The notes beneath the pieces were generated by a model. The model did not search any database and was not told the origin of the DNA. It saw only the letters and a list, made by a program, of their open reading frames with translations. Below are positions 51,252 through 59,531 of a DNA stretch of 64,000 nt, piece after piece. Within the stretch, counting starts at the first letter, position 1. Every line of letters starts with the position of its first letter. The stretch comes from an uncultured Blautia sp. GTDB lineage: Bacteria; Bacillota; Clostridia; Lachnospirales; Lachnospiraceae. Position numbers and translations under genes: made by a program. The stretch is from positions 28,646 through 92,645 of the forward strand of contig URHS01000001.1 of the NCBI GenBank assembly GCA_900547685.1, written 5' to 3'.

Positions 51252-53891
51252 TTATTTTATCTGGTCTGCCAAAATATTCGCTGCAGCATCCAATGCTTCC
51301 GGCACTTTATCCGGGTTTTTACCCCCTGCCTGAGCCATATTCGGACGTCCGCCGCCGCCGCCACCTACAATAGCAGCCATTCCTTTAATCAAGTTTCCAG
51401 CATGTGCTCCGGCTTTCTGTGCCTCTTCTGTTACCATAGCAAGAAGACTTACTTTGCTACCTGCAACACTTGCAAGAACAACAACACCTTCACCCAGCTT
51501 TTCTTTCAACTGATCTCCCAAATCACGAAGGCCATTCATATCTACATCTGTAAGAGATACTGCTAAAAGCTTCACGCCTTTTACATCCTGTACCTGATTT
51601 AATACATCTCCTACTGCTTCCTGTGCCATTTTCGCTTTCAAAGACTCATTTTCACTGTGAAGTGCTTTCACTTCTGCCTGAAGATGTGCAATTTTTTCCT
51701 CAATTTCTGCCGGAGAAGTCTTTAACATAGCTGCAATTTCAGCCTGTTTCTTCTCAATTTCTTTATAATAAGCAAATACTCCATCACCGGTAAGGGCTTC
51801 AATACGGCGTACACCTGCTGCAATACCGCTTTCAGAAATAATTTTGAAAGTAGTAATTACATTTGTATTAGAAACATGAGTACCTCCGCAAAGTTCTTTA
51901 GAGAAATCACCCATGGAAACCACACGAACTTCTTCTCCATATTTTTCTCCGAATAAAGCCATTGCTCCGGCTTTCTTCGCTTCATCTACACTCATAACTT
52001 CTGTCACTACAGGAAGTGCAGCCTGAATTTCTTTATTTACAATTTCTTCCACTGCTGCCAGTTCTTCTGCTGTCATAGACTGGAAATGAGCAAAATCAAA
52101 GCGCAGTCTGTCTGGTGTTACTAAAGAACCTTTCTGTTCTACATGAGAGCCTAAAACTGTTTTTAATGCTTTCTGTAAAAGATGAGTTGCACTGTGATTC
52201 TTACAGGAATTCATTCGGTATTTTTCACAAACCTGTAAAGTTACCACATCACCTGTTTTTAACATTCCTTTTGTAAGAACACCTACATGACCTACTTTTC
52301 CGCCTCTTAAATTAATTGTGTCCTCTACTTTAAATTCTGCATCACCCAGAGTAATCACACCTTTATCACCCTGCTGTCCGCCCATTGTTGCATAAAATGG
52401 TGTTTGCTCTACAAAAACAGTACCTCTCTGGTCCTCTGTAAGAGCTTCTGTAATTTCATCCTCTGTTGTCAAAACTGTAATTTTAGAAGTACAAGTTAAA
52501 GAGTCATAGCCTACGAATTTTGTTGTAATATTTACATCGATTTCATCATATACCGTTGCATCGGCACCCATATAATTAGTTGTACCTCTTGCAATACGAG
52601 CTTTTTCTCTCTGTTCATCCATAGCAGCCTTAAATCCCGCTTCATCAATCGTACAGCCTTTTTCTTCCAAAATTTCCTTTGTCAAATCAAGAGGAAATCC
52701 GTAAGTATCATAAAGTTTAAATGCGTCTTCTCCTGAAAGTTCTGTTTTTCCTTCTGCTTTCATGGCTGCTTCCATTTCAGACAGAATGTTAAGTCCCTGA
52801 TCAATGGTTTTATTAAACTGTTCTTCTTCCTTTGTAAGAACCTGGAAAATGAAGTCTTTCTTTTCTTCTAATTCCGGATATCCGTCTTTAGAGCCTTCAA
52901 TCACAACAGCACTTAATGCTGCCAGGAATTTTCCTTCAATCCCCAAAAGACGTCCATGACGTGCTGCACGTCTGATCAAACGACGAAGCACATAGCCTCT
53001 GCCTTCGTTTGTAGGCATAATACCATCAGAAATCATAAAAGTCGCTGAACGAATATGGTCTGTAATCAGACGAATGGAAACGTCCTTTACTGCATCTTTC
53101 TTGTATTCTGTATGTGCCAATTCACATACTTTTGTTCTAAGAGCGCATAAAGTATCCACATCAAAGATAGAATCTACATCCTGCACAACAGAAGCCAGAC
53201 GCTCTAATCCCATACCTGTATCAATGTTTTTCTGAACTAATTCTGTATAATTTCCCTCTCCGTCACTTTCAAACTGAGTAAATACATTGTTCCAGATTTC
53301 CATATAGCGATCGCATTCACAGCCTACTGTACAATCCGGGCTGCCACAGCCATATTTTTCGCCTCTGTCATAATAAATTTCAGAACATGGGCCGCATGGT
53401 CCTGCACCATGTTCCCAGAAATTATCTGCTTTGCCAAAGCGGAAGATACGCTCTGCCGGAATTCCGATTTCTTTATTCCAAATTTCGAAAGCCTCATCAT
53501 CTTCTTCATAAATAGATGGATAAAGGCGCTGTGGATCTAATCCCACTACTTCTGTAAGGAATTCCCAAGACCATGCAATCGCTTCATGCTTAAAATAGTC
53601 TCCAAAAGAGAAATTACCCAACATTTCAAAAAAAGTACCGTGGCGTGCAGTCTTTCCTACATTTTCAATATCGCCTGTACGAATACATTTCTGACAGGTT
53701 GTCACTCTGCGTCTTGGTGGAATTTCCGCACCTGTAAAATATGGCTTTAAAGGCGCCATTCCTGAATTAATTAAAAGCAGGCTCTTATCATTTCTAGGAA
53801 CCAGCGAAAAGCTTTTCATAGCTAAATGTTCTTTACTTTCAAAGAACTCCAAAAACATTTTTCTAAGTTCGTTTACTCCGTATTTTTGCAC
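51252..53891 (-). CDS. alaS: Alanyl-tRNA synthetase
   Basis: An 879-residue class II synthetase. The catalytic N-terminal part begins VQKYGVNELRKMFLEFFESK and includes INSGMAPLKPYF and the GAGPCGPCSEIYYDRG loop; the editing domain has HSATHLLQKAL and the CGGTHVSNT zinc-binding motif; the C-Ala domain is at the end (GGGGGGRPNMAQAGG). I start at the GTG 53891, 6 nt after TAGGAGGG, which gives the usual N-terminus; the ATG 13 codons earlier lies upstream of that site. Confidence 0.96.
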   Translation of the reverse strand: MQKYGVNELRKMFLEFFESKEHLAMKSFSLVPRNDKSLLLINSGMAPLKPYFTGAEIPPRRRVTTCQKCIRTGDIENVGKTARHGTFFEMLGNFSFGDYFKHEAIAWSWEFLTEVVGLDPQRLYPSIYEEDDEAFEIWNKEIGIPAERIFRFGKADNFWEHGAGPCGPCSEIYYDRGEKYGCGSPDCTVGCECDRYMEIWNNVFTQFESDGEGNYTELVQKNIDTGMGLERLASVVQDVDSIFDVDTLCALRTKVCELAHTEYKKDAVKDVSIRLITDHIRSATFMISDGIMPTNEGRGYVLRRLIRRAARHGRLLGIEGKFLAALSAVVIEGSKDGYPELEEKKDFIFQVLTKEEEQFNKTIDQGLNILSEMEAAMKAEGKTELSGEDAFKLYDTYGFPLDLTKEILEEKGCTIDEAGFKAAMDEQREKARIARGTTNYMGADATVYDEIDVNITTKFVGYDSLTCTSKITVLTTEDEITEALTEDQRGTVFVEQTPFYATMGGQQGDKGVITLGDAEFKVEDTINLRGGKVGHVGVLTKGMLKTGDVVTLQVCEKYRMNSCKNHSATHLLQKALKTVLGSHVEQKGSLVTPDRLRFDFAHFQSMTAEELAAVEEIVNKEIQAALPVVTEVMSVDEAKKAGAMALFGEKYGEEVRVVSMGDFSKELCGGTHVSNTNVITTFKIISESGIAAGVRRIEALTGDGVFAYYKEIEKKQAEIAAMLKTSPAEIEEKIAHLQAEVKALHSENESLKAKMAQEAVGDVLNQVQDVKGVKLLAVSLTDVDMNGLRDLGDQLKEKLGEGVVVLASVAGSKVSLLAMVTEEAQKAGAHAGNLIKGMAAIVGGGGGGRPNMAQAGGKNPDKVPEALDAAANILADQIK

Positions 53892-53938
53892 GTTTTTCCC
53901 TCCTAATGGTATATCTGATAAGATAATCATTGTTTTTT

Positions 53939-53967
53939 ATGATAGCACAGTGTGAAATGTATTTCAA
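53939..53967 (-). promoter_or_regulatory. Promoter of alaS
   Basis: TTGAAA, 17 nt, TATCAT on the minus strand. The short leader (about 40 nt) leaves no room for a T-box. Confidence 0.62.
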
Positions 53968-53974
53968 GAAAAAA

Positions 53975-54127
53975 TCATCTTACTCTTCTTGACGATCGCT
54001 TTCTTTCTCTGTGTTTTGTATTTTCTTCTCCTTTCTTCCTTTGCATCTGTTTCCTTTTCATACAATCTAAATCTATTTCATAGATGGAATTTCCATCTTC
54101 CACTAATCTTGTTTTTCCCTTTTCCAT
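53975..54127 (-). CDS. Small basic protein of unknown function, 50 residues
   Basis: A short frame starting MEKGKTRLVEDGNSIYEID and ending RKRSSRRVR. The first half resembles an ordered strand-turn-strand; the second half is very basic (about 15 Lys/Arg in 28 residues). AAAGGAG lies 6 nt before the ATG, and it reads in the direction of alaS, ending before the alaS promoter. No family is recognised. The good ribosome site and protein-like N-terminus favour a real gene. Confidence 0.55.
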   Translation of the reverse strand: MEKGKTRLVEDGNSIYEIDLDCMKRKQMQRKKGEENTKHRERKRSSRRVR

Positions 54128-54229
54128 AAGCAACTCCTTTCCTTTTTATTTTATGCCTACACTAAATTTTTGACATAGCCTTATGAATCAAAACATATAA
54201 TTTATGGATTTCATTCTAGGAGTATTAAT

Positions 54230-54577
54230 ATGAATTCCCAATCTTTACTGGACGAAATGGTAAATGAAGATTCTGTACGGATTTTAAAAGCAGCAATTCC
54301 CTATTTGCCATCAAAAGGGCAGTCTTTTGCCTGTGTCTTTGCAAAATTTCTGGAATTGCAAAATACTTTTAAACTGTTACATTCTCCTGAAAATGCCATG
54401 CAAATCTGCGCCAACCCTCAGGAAAAAGCTGAACCTTTAGAAATGCTGTCTGCCTGCAGCAAAGCATGTCGTGGACCGTTAAAAGAAAAATTAGAAAACA
54501 TTACCAATACATTTTTAATGTTGCAGATGCTGGATTTAGACAATCCTCAAAAAGGAGGTGCTCCCTTTCATGAATAA
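54230..54577 (+). CDS. Hypothetical protein, 115 residues
   Basis: A soluble helical protein: MNSQSLLDEMVNEDSVRILK, then AAIPYLPSKGQSFACVFAKFLEL and a C-terminal helical part with two Cys (SACSKACRGP). No family is recognised. CTAGGAGT lies upstream of the ATG. It overlaps the next gene by 8 nt. TTGACA and TATAAT in the 60 bp upstream are 20 nt apart, too far for a good promoter. Confidence 0.7.
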   Translation: MNSQSLLDEMVNEDSVRILKAAIPYLPSKGQSFACVFAKFLELQNTFKLLHSPENAMQICANPQEKAEPLEMLSACSKACRGPLKEKLENITNTFLMLQMLDLDNPQKGGAPFHE

Positions 54578-54902
54578 TTTTCATTCACAATCCAATCAAG
54601 AACCAAAAAAAGAGGAAGCTGCCACAAAAGCAACTTCCTCCTGGATGGATAATCCAAAACTTACAGGAATAGATATGTCAAAACTTGCCATGCTCAATGC
54701 GTTGGCAGAACAGGGATCTGCCAAAAAAACGCCACAGGAACTGCTGCCCTTTCTCGTATCTGCGGCTTCTGCCAATAAATCTAAAGGAGTCGGGTTCACC
54801 TCACAGGAAATGGAAGCGATCATTCAAGTATTAAAAGCCGGAAAATCACCGGAAGAAGCCGCACGTATGGACAAAATCCTACAAATGTTCAAAATGCTCT
54901 GA
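54570..54902 (+). CDS. Hypothetical protein, 110 residues
   Basis: A soluble protein with a charged, low-complexity N-terminus (about 1-25) and a helical C-terminal part: MSKLAMLNALAEQGS, PQELLPFLVSAASANKSKGVGF and a last helix ending MDKILQMFKML. No family recognised. The ATG at 54570 has AAAGGAGGTG upstream. It is coupled to the preceding gene, and its end overlaps convergent cinA by 24 nt. Confidence 0.7.
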   Translation: MNNFHSQSNQEPKKEEAATKATSSWMDNPKLTGIDMSKLAMLNALAEQGSAKKTPQELLPFLVSAASANKSKGVGFTSQEMEAIIQVLKAGKSPEEAARMDKILQMFKML

Positions 54903-55361
54903 TAAGTAATCATAGAGCTGACGAATGGCACAGGATACAGCTTCTTCTCTTACCTCACTGCGACTGCCGTTCAAATGATACTCTCTCACCTGCACATCTT
55001 CTGAAAAGCCACAGCCGATAAAGACAGTTCCGACCGGTGCTTCCCAGCCACCGGAAGGACCTGCAAAGCCGGTAGCGGATACTGCTATATTAGCTTTTGC
55101 CTCTAAAAGTCCTCCACAAACCATTTCTTTGGCACATTCCCAACTGACTGCACCATATTTTTCAAACACTTCCTCTTGCACCTTAACTGCACGCATTTTT
55201 GCTTCATTGGAATAAGTCACAAACCCCTGTTCAAACACTTCCGAAGCTCCCGGTACATCTACTATTCTTGCCGCAATGGCTCCTGCTGTACAGGACTCTA
55301 TGGTTGTCAGTTTTAACTGAAGCTTTTTCAAAATCTCTACAACCTTTTCTTCCTGCTTCAT
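54879..55361 (-). CDS. CinA C-terminal-type nicotinamide-nucleotide amidase
   Basis: A 160-residue CinA C-terminal domain protein (PncC type), which deamidates nicotinamide mononucleotide. Motifs are TTIESCTAGAIAARIVDVPGASEVF and VSATGFAGPSGGWEAPVGTVFIG. The N-terminal CinA domain is absent, so it is the stand-alone form. It follows pgsA by 15 nt; its 3' end overlaps the opposing 110-residue gene. Confidence 0.93.
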   Translation of the reverse strand: MKQEEKVVEILKKLQLKLTTIESCTAGAIAARIVDVPGASEVFEQGFVTYSNEAKMRAVKVQEEVFEKYGAVSWECAKEMVCGGLLEAKANIAVSATGFAGPSGGWEAPVGTVFIGCGFSEDVQVREYHLNGSRSEVREEAVSCAIRQLYDYLSEHFEHL

Positions 55362-55376
55362 AATGCCACCTTCTTT

Positions 55377-55919
55377 TTAATCCTGCATACTTAATACATT
55401 TTTGTTTTTCATAATATAATCTACCAGAGAAATAATTGTGAGTGCTACGGCAATTACTACAAATACTGTAATCGCTCCTTGAAATACTACATTCTGAATG
55501 TTCATAATCATTAAAATAATCATAATCATCTGTGAAACTGTTTTAAATTTTCCCCAGTAACTTGCAGCAATTACAATTCCATTATCTGCTGCAATAAGGC
55601 GGAAACCACTAATAATAAATTCTCTGGCAATAATAATGATGGTAATCCATGCAGGAAGCTGTCCTGTGGAAGTAAAACAAATCAAAGCAGAACAAACAAG
55701 CAATTTGTCAGCCAACGGGTCCATAAACTTTCCGAAATTCGTTACAAGATGATACTTTCTCGCCAGATATCCATCCAATAAGTCTGTAAGACTGGCAACC
55801 ACAAAAATAGTAAGAGCAATCCATTTGTCTGCGTTGCCTGTAATATCATACATTAAAAACGCAACAAAAAAGGGAATCATAATAATTCTTGCAATGGTTA
55901 ATTTATTCGGTGTATTCAT
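55377..55919 (-). CDS. pgsA: CDP-diacylglycerol-glycerol-3-phosphate 3-phosphatidyltransferase
   Basis: A 180-residue membrane enzyme making phosphatidylglycerol phosphate. The CDP-alcohol phosphotransferase motif is complete: D-G-Y-L-A-R, then G and two Asp in NFGKFMDPLADKL. About five membrane helices are present. It overlaps rimO by 17 nt. Confidence 0.96.
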   Translation of the reverse strand: MNTPNKLTIARIIMIPFFVAFLMYDITGNADKWIALTIFVVASLTDLLDGYLARKYHLVTNFGKFMDPLADKLLVCSALICFTSTGQLPAWITIIIIAREFIISGFRLIAADNGIVIAASYWGKFKTVSQMIMIILMIMNIQNVVFQGAITVFVVIAVALTIISLVDYIMKNKNVLSMQD

Positions 55920-57243
55920 TTTCCAACTCTCCTATCAAATCATATTCCAGCGCTCCTGTTACATGAACTCTGGCAAAATCTCCTGACATCAGCTCCGTGT
56001 CTGTATTAACGAAAATATATCCGTCTACATTTGGGGCATCTCCATAAGTTCTTCCCACATAAGCGTTTTCATCTGCAACTTTACCTTCAATCATTACCTC
56101 TACACAGGTACCGATTTTATCATTTCCCTTATCAATAGAAATCTCCTGCTGCAGTTCCATAAGCTCTGCCTGCCTATCCTGCTTCACTTCTTCTTCAATC
56201 TGATTCGGCATATTGGCAGCCGGTGTATCTTCCTCTGCAGAATAAGTAAATACTCCTAAACGGTCAAACTCCATGGTATCAATAAATTCCATCAGTTCCT
56301 CATGATCCTCTTCTGTCTCGCCCGGAAATCCGGTAATCAACGTAGTTCGAAGTACAATATCCGGAATTTCCTTTCTCAGAAGTGTGACAATATCAATGAG
56401 TTCCTGTTTCGTTGTTCTTCTGCCCATTTTCTTTAAAATTTTGTCACTGCAATGCTGAATAGGCAAATCCAGATAATGACAGATTTTCTTTTCTTCTTTC
56501 ATAGTCTGAATAAGCTCCGGATAAATCTCTTCCGGATAACAATATAAAATTCGAATCCACTGGATACCCGGAATTTTACAAAGCTCTTTCAAAAGCTTAT
56601 GAAGACATTTTTCCTGATAGATGTCTTTTCCATATACGGTTGTCTCCTGTGCTACTAAAATCAGTTCCTGAACCCCTTGTTCAGCCAGATATTCTGCCTG
56701 AGAAATCAGTTGTTCCATAGGAATGCTGCGATAGTTTCCTCTAAGCTTCGGAATAATGCAGTATGTACATCTCTTATCACAGCCCTCTGCTATTTTCAGA
56801 TATCCATAATAACCACCTGTTGTGAGAACTCGTTTCTTACTGATTTCAGTCAAAGCATTAATATCTTTAAACTCCAGATAACGTTCTCCTTCAAACACCT
56901 TATCCAGCGCTTTAATGATATCTCCAAAGCTGGTAGTTCCAAGAACGGCATCTACCTCCGGAATTTCCTCTATAATTTCTTCTTTATATCTCTGTGCAAG
57001 ACATCCTGTCACCAGCAATGCCTTTAACACACCCTCTGTTTTGTAACGTGCCATTTCTAAAATGCTGTTAATACTTTCTTCCTTTGCATCATGGATAAAA
57101 GCACAAGTATTCACCACAATGACTTCTGCTTCTGTTTCATCATTGGTAAGTGTATACCCATTTTCTACCAACATTCCCAGCATCTCCTCAGAATCTGCCA
57201 GATTTTTGTCACATCCCAGAGAAATAAACAATACTTTTCTCAT
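55903..57243 (-). CDS. rimO: Ribosomal protein S12 methylthiotransferase RimO
   Basis: A 446-residue radical-SAM enzyme that adds a methylthio group to an Asp of S12. The N-terminal UPF0004 domain has FISLGCDKNLADSE and VNTCAFI, the radical-SAM cluster is CDKRCTYCIIP, and a TRAM domain closes the protein. KNLADSE and the overall layout favour RimO over MiaB. Confidence 0.94.
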   Translation of the reverse strand: MRKVLFISLGCDKNLADSEEMLGMLVENGYTLTNDETEAEVIVVNTCAFIHDAKEESINSILEMARYKTEGVLKALLVTGCLAQRYKEEIIEEIPEVDAVLGTTSFGDIIKALDKVFEGERYLEFKDINALTEISKKRVLTTGGYYGYLKIAEGCDKRCTYCIIPKLRGNYRSIPMEQLISQAEYLAEQGVQELILVAQETTVYGKDIYQEKCLHKLLKELCKIPGIQWIRILYCYPEEIYPELIQTMKEEKKICHYLDLPIQHCSDKILKKMGRRTTKQELIDIVTLLRKEIPDIVLRTTLITGFPGETEEDHEELMEFIDTMEFDRLGVFTYSAEEDTPAANMPNQIEEEVKQDRQAELMELQQEISIDKGNDKIGTCVEVMIEGKVADENAYVGRTYGDAPNVDGYIFVNTDTELMSGDFARVHVTGALEYDLIGELENEYTE

Positions 57244-57265
57244 GTATCCTCCTTAACTGCAACAC

Positions 57266-57296
57266 AGGACTGCCGGCAGCATCTGTCAGCAGTCCT
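57266..57296 (-). other. Intercistronic hairpin between rpoZ and rimO
   Basis: AGGACTGC pairs with GCAGTCCT (8 bp). The minus strand has no U tract after it, so it is more likely an mRNA-stability or processing element than a terminator. Confidence 0.4.
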
Positions 57297-57304
57297 ATTT
57301 TTAA

Positions 57305-57574
57305 TTAAATTTCATTTTCTTCTGTTATTTCTTCTTCTACTTCTGTTTCTTCCGGTAAAATATGAACCTTTCCCTTGTAGATTTCTTCTACTGCTGTAGA
57401 AAGCGGTTTTTTACCTGAACTTGGAACCATTGCCTCTTTTCCTGCAATCAGCTGTCTTGCTCTTTTACTTGTAGCAAGTACAACAGAGTAACGGCTGGTT
57501 ACTAATGGTTCGTCATCAATTTCTGCTCCTTCGTTAATAACCTCCATAAGTTCTGTGTAAGATGGATGTATCAT
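57305..57574 (-). CDS. rpoZ: RNA polymerase omega subunit
   Basis: An 89-residue omega subunit that helps assemble RNA polymerase. The core SRYSVVLATSKRARQLIAG and the KPLSTAVEEIYKGKV motif are diagnostic; the tail is strongly acidic. It follows gmk by 2 nt. Confidence 0.95.
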   Translation of the reverse strand: MIHPSYTELMEVINEGAEIDDEPLVTSRYSVVLATSKRARQLIAGKEAMVPSSGKKPLSTAVEEIYKGKVHILPEETEVEEEITEENEI

Positions 57575-57576
57575 AG

Positions 57577-58209
57577 TTATTCTCCTTTCTTGAATACAGC
57601 AATTTCTTCTGTGATTTCTTTTATAAATTCCTGACGATTTTTGACTGCATCATGCTGACTCTGAATAATATTGTGCATATTATCAACACACTCCTCAATC
57701 ACATCGTTAACCAATATATAATCATACTCAGACATTCCCTTTGCTTCTTCTGAGGCTCTGCTGAGTCTTGATTCAATCACTTCCAGACTTTCTGTTCCGC
57801 GGTTAATCAGACGGTGTTTTAATTCTTCTGCATTTGGCGGAGTTACAAAAAGCAGCAGGGTATTAGGCATTTTTTTCTTGACCTTTAATGCTCCCTGTAT
57901 TTCGATTTCCAAAATTACGTCTTTCCCCATGTTTAACTGTTTTTCAACGTAAGCCTTAGGTGTTCCGTAATAATTATCAACATACTGTGCATATTCAATC
58001 AGCGCATCTTCTAAAATCAGTTCCTCAAATTCTTTCTTTGTATGGAAAAAATATTCCCTGCCATGTTCTTCTCCCGGTCTTGGATCTCTCGTTGTAGCAG
58101 AAACAGATAATGCATAATTATCATATTTTTCCATCAGACGTTTCATCAATGTTCCCTTTCCGGCGCCTGAAAAGCCGGATACTACTACTAAAATTCCTCT
58201 ATCAGCCAT
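57577..58209 (-). CDS. gmk: Guanylate kinase
   Basis: A 210-residue GMP kinase. The P-loop [14 protein letters not shown] is near residue 12; [13 protein letters not shown] and GREYFF form the GMP site. The ATG at 58209 follows AAAGGGGAA and overlaps the remA stop by 8 nt. The order yicC-remA-gmk-rpoZ matches Bacillus. Confidence 0.97.
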   Translation of the reverse strand: MADRGILVVVSGFSGAGKGTLMKRLMEKYDNYALSVSATTRDPRPGEEHGREYFFHTKKEFEELILEDALIEYAQYVDNYYGTPKAYVEKQLNMGKDVILEIEIQGALKVKKKMPNTLLLFVTPPNAEELKHRLINRGTESLEVIESRLSRASEEAKGMSEYDYILVNDVIEECVDNMHNIIQSQHDAVKNRQEFIKEITEEIAVFKKGE

Positions 58210-58474
58210 CGTATTCCCCTTTTGCTTCATTCTCTGAAAAAATTCCAAATCTCTTTGCTATTGTTTCTGGTTGCAAAGCAGACAACACCAGCATATCTCC
58301 GTCTGTAATAAGAACAGCCTTTGTCTTTCTTCCCTGTGTTGCATCAATCGCTCTTCCGGACTCCTTTGCTGCCTGCACCAGACGTTTAATAGGTGCAGCA
58401 TCGGGACTTACTACTGCAACCACCTTATCCATGTTCACTACATTTCCAAATCCTATGTTCAACAGCTTTGCCAT
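58202..58474 (-). CDS. remA: RemA-family (DUF370) regulator
   Basis: A 90-residue DUF370 protein: [31 protein letters not shown] region and [15 protein letters not shown]. In Bacillus, RemA is a DNA-binding activator of biofilm-matrix and osmolyte genes. It follows yicC by 14 nt and overlaps gmk. Confidence 0.93.
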   Translation of the reverse strand: MAKLLNIGFGNVVNMDKVVAVVSPDAAPIKRLVQAAKESGRAIDATQGRKTKAVLITDGDMLVLSALQPETIAKRFGIFSENEAKGEYDG

Positions 58475-58488
58475 AGCACATCCTGCCT

Positions 58489-59367
58489 TTATTCAATATT
58501 TTGAATTTGTTCTCGAATTTTTTCAATTTCTGTTTTTAAATCAATTGCAAGATTGGATGTTTCCAAATCATTTGCCTTGGATAAAATCGTATTTGCCTCT
58601 CTATTCATCTCCTGGGCAATAAAATCCAGTTTTCTTCCGATTCCATCCTTTTCATCAAGTACAGATTTCGTATGCTTAATATGACTTTTCAAACGAACAG
58701 TTTCTTCATCTGTACAAATCTTGTCTGCATACAGAATTACTTCTGCTGCAATACGACTTTCTTCCATTTGTGTGTCAGCTAAAAGCTCTTTTACTTTTGT
58801 TTCCAGCTTTTCTCTATATTCCCTTATAATATCAGGAGAACGTTTTTCAACCAGCCCTACTTTCTCTTCCATCTTTTCAAGCTTATCAAGAATATCTCTT
58901 TTCAGCTCTATTCCTTCTTTTGTTCTGGCTTCTACAAACTGAACAGCTGCATTTCTTATTACACCTTCCAGTGCGCCCCACATTTCATCTTCATCCTCTG
59001 TCTGCTCTTCCATAGTCAAAACTTCCGGATAACGGGAAAGCAATGCTGCGTTTATCTCACCGCTCAGCTGAAAATCTCTGCTCATCTCCTGAAGGTATCC
59101 CAGATACTGCTGTGCAATTTCACGATTATACTTTACAGAAACCTTGCTTTGTGTATAATCTTCGCAAGTAATGAATACATCAACTTTTCCTCTCTGGATA
59201 TACTCTTTTAATAAAGAACGAATAGAAGCTTCAAAAACACTGAATTTCTTTGGCATTCTCATATTGACATCCAGATAACGGTGATTTACTGATTTCATCT
59301 CCACCGTAATCTTTTTTTCTTCATCTATTAGCTCGGCTCTGCCAAAGCCAGTCATGCTTTTAATCAT
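58489..59367 (-). CDS. yicC: YicC-family endoribonuclease
   Basis: A 292-residue YicC protein; family members cut RNA and affect small-RNA turnover. Motifs are the N-terminal [26 protein letters not shown] and the C-terminal [24 protein letters not shown]. The ATG at 59367 has AAAGAG upstream and gives the standard N-terminus. It is the first gene of yicC-remA-gmk-rpoZ-rimO-pgsA-cinA. Confidence 0.95.
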   Translation of the reverse strand: MIKSMTGFGRAELIDEEKKITVEMKSVNHRYLDVNMRMPKKFSVFEASIRSLLKEYIQRGKVDVFITCEDYTQSKVSVKYNREIAQQYLGYLQEMSRDFQLSGEINAALLSRYPEVLTMEEQTEDEDEMWGALEGVIRNAAVQFVEARTKEGIELKRDILDKLEKMEEKVGLVEKRSPDIIREYREKLETKVKELLADTQMEESRIAAEVILYADKICTDEETVRLKSHIKHTKSVLDEKDGIGRKLDFIAQEMNREANTILSKANDLETSNLAIDLKTEIEKIREQIQNIE

Positions 59368-59422
59368 TTTTGAACTCTTTCTTATGTTTTTGATTTGCCA
59401 TAAGGCATAAACATACATGGTT

Positions 59423-59452
59423 ATTATAATCCAATAACAATACCCTCGTCAA
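59423..59452 (-). promoter_or_regulatory. Promoter of the yicC-remA-gmk operon
   Basis: TTGACG, 18 nt, TATAAT on the minus strand. Confidence 0.65.
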
Positions 59453-59460
59453 ATATTTTT

Positions 59461-59489
59461 TTGCCTCTGAAGAAATTTTATGGTAAAAT
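59461..59489 (+). promoter_or_regulatory. Promoter of rqcH
   Basis: TTGCCT, 17 nt, extended -10 TGGTAAAAT on the plus strand, 42 nt before the start. Confidence 0.65.
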
Positions 59490-59531
59490 GAAATATACTT
59501 GACGACTTTTTCTTTAAAGGAGATAGAAATT

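Noticed and set aside
54171..54205. TTGACA and TATAAT upstream of the 115-residue gene
   Set aside because: The two hexamers are 20 nt apart, beyond the usual 16-18; no sporulation-type promoter fits clearly either.
53891..54230. Search for a T-box in front of alaS
   Set aside because: The leader from the promoter at 53939-53967 is only about 40 nt and has no T-box sequence.
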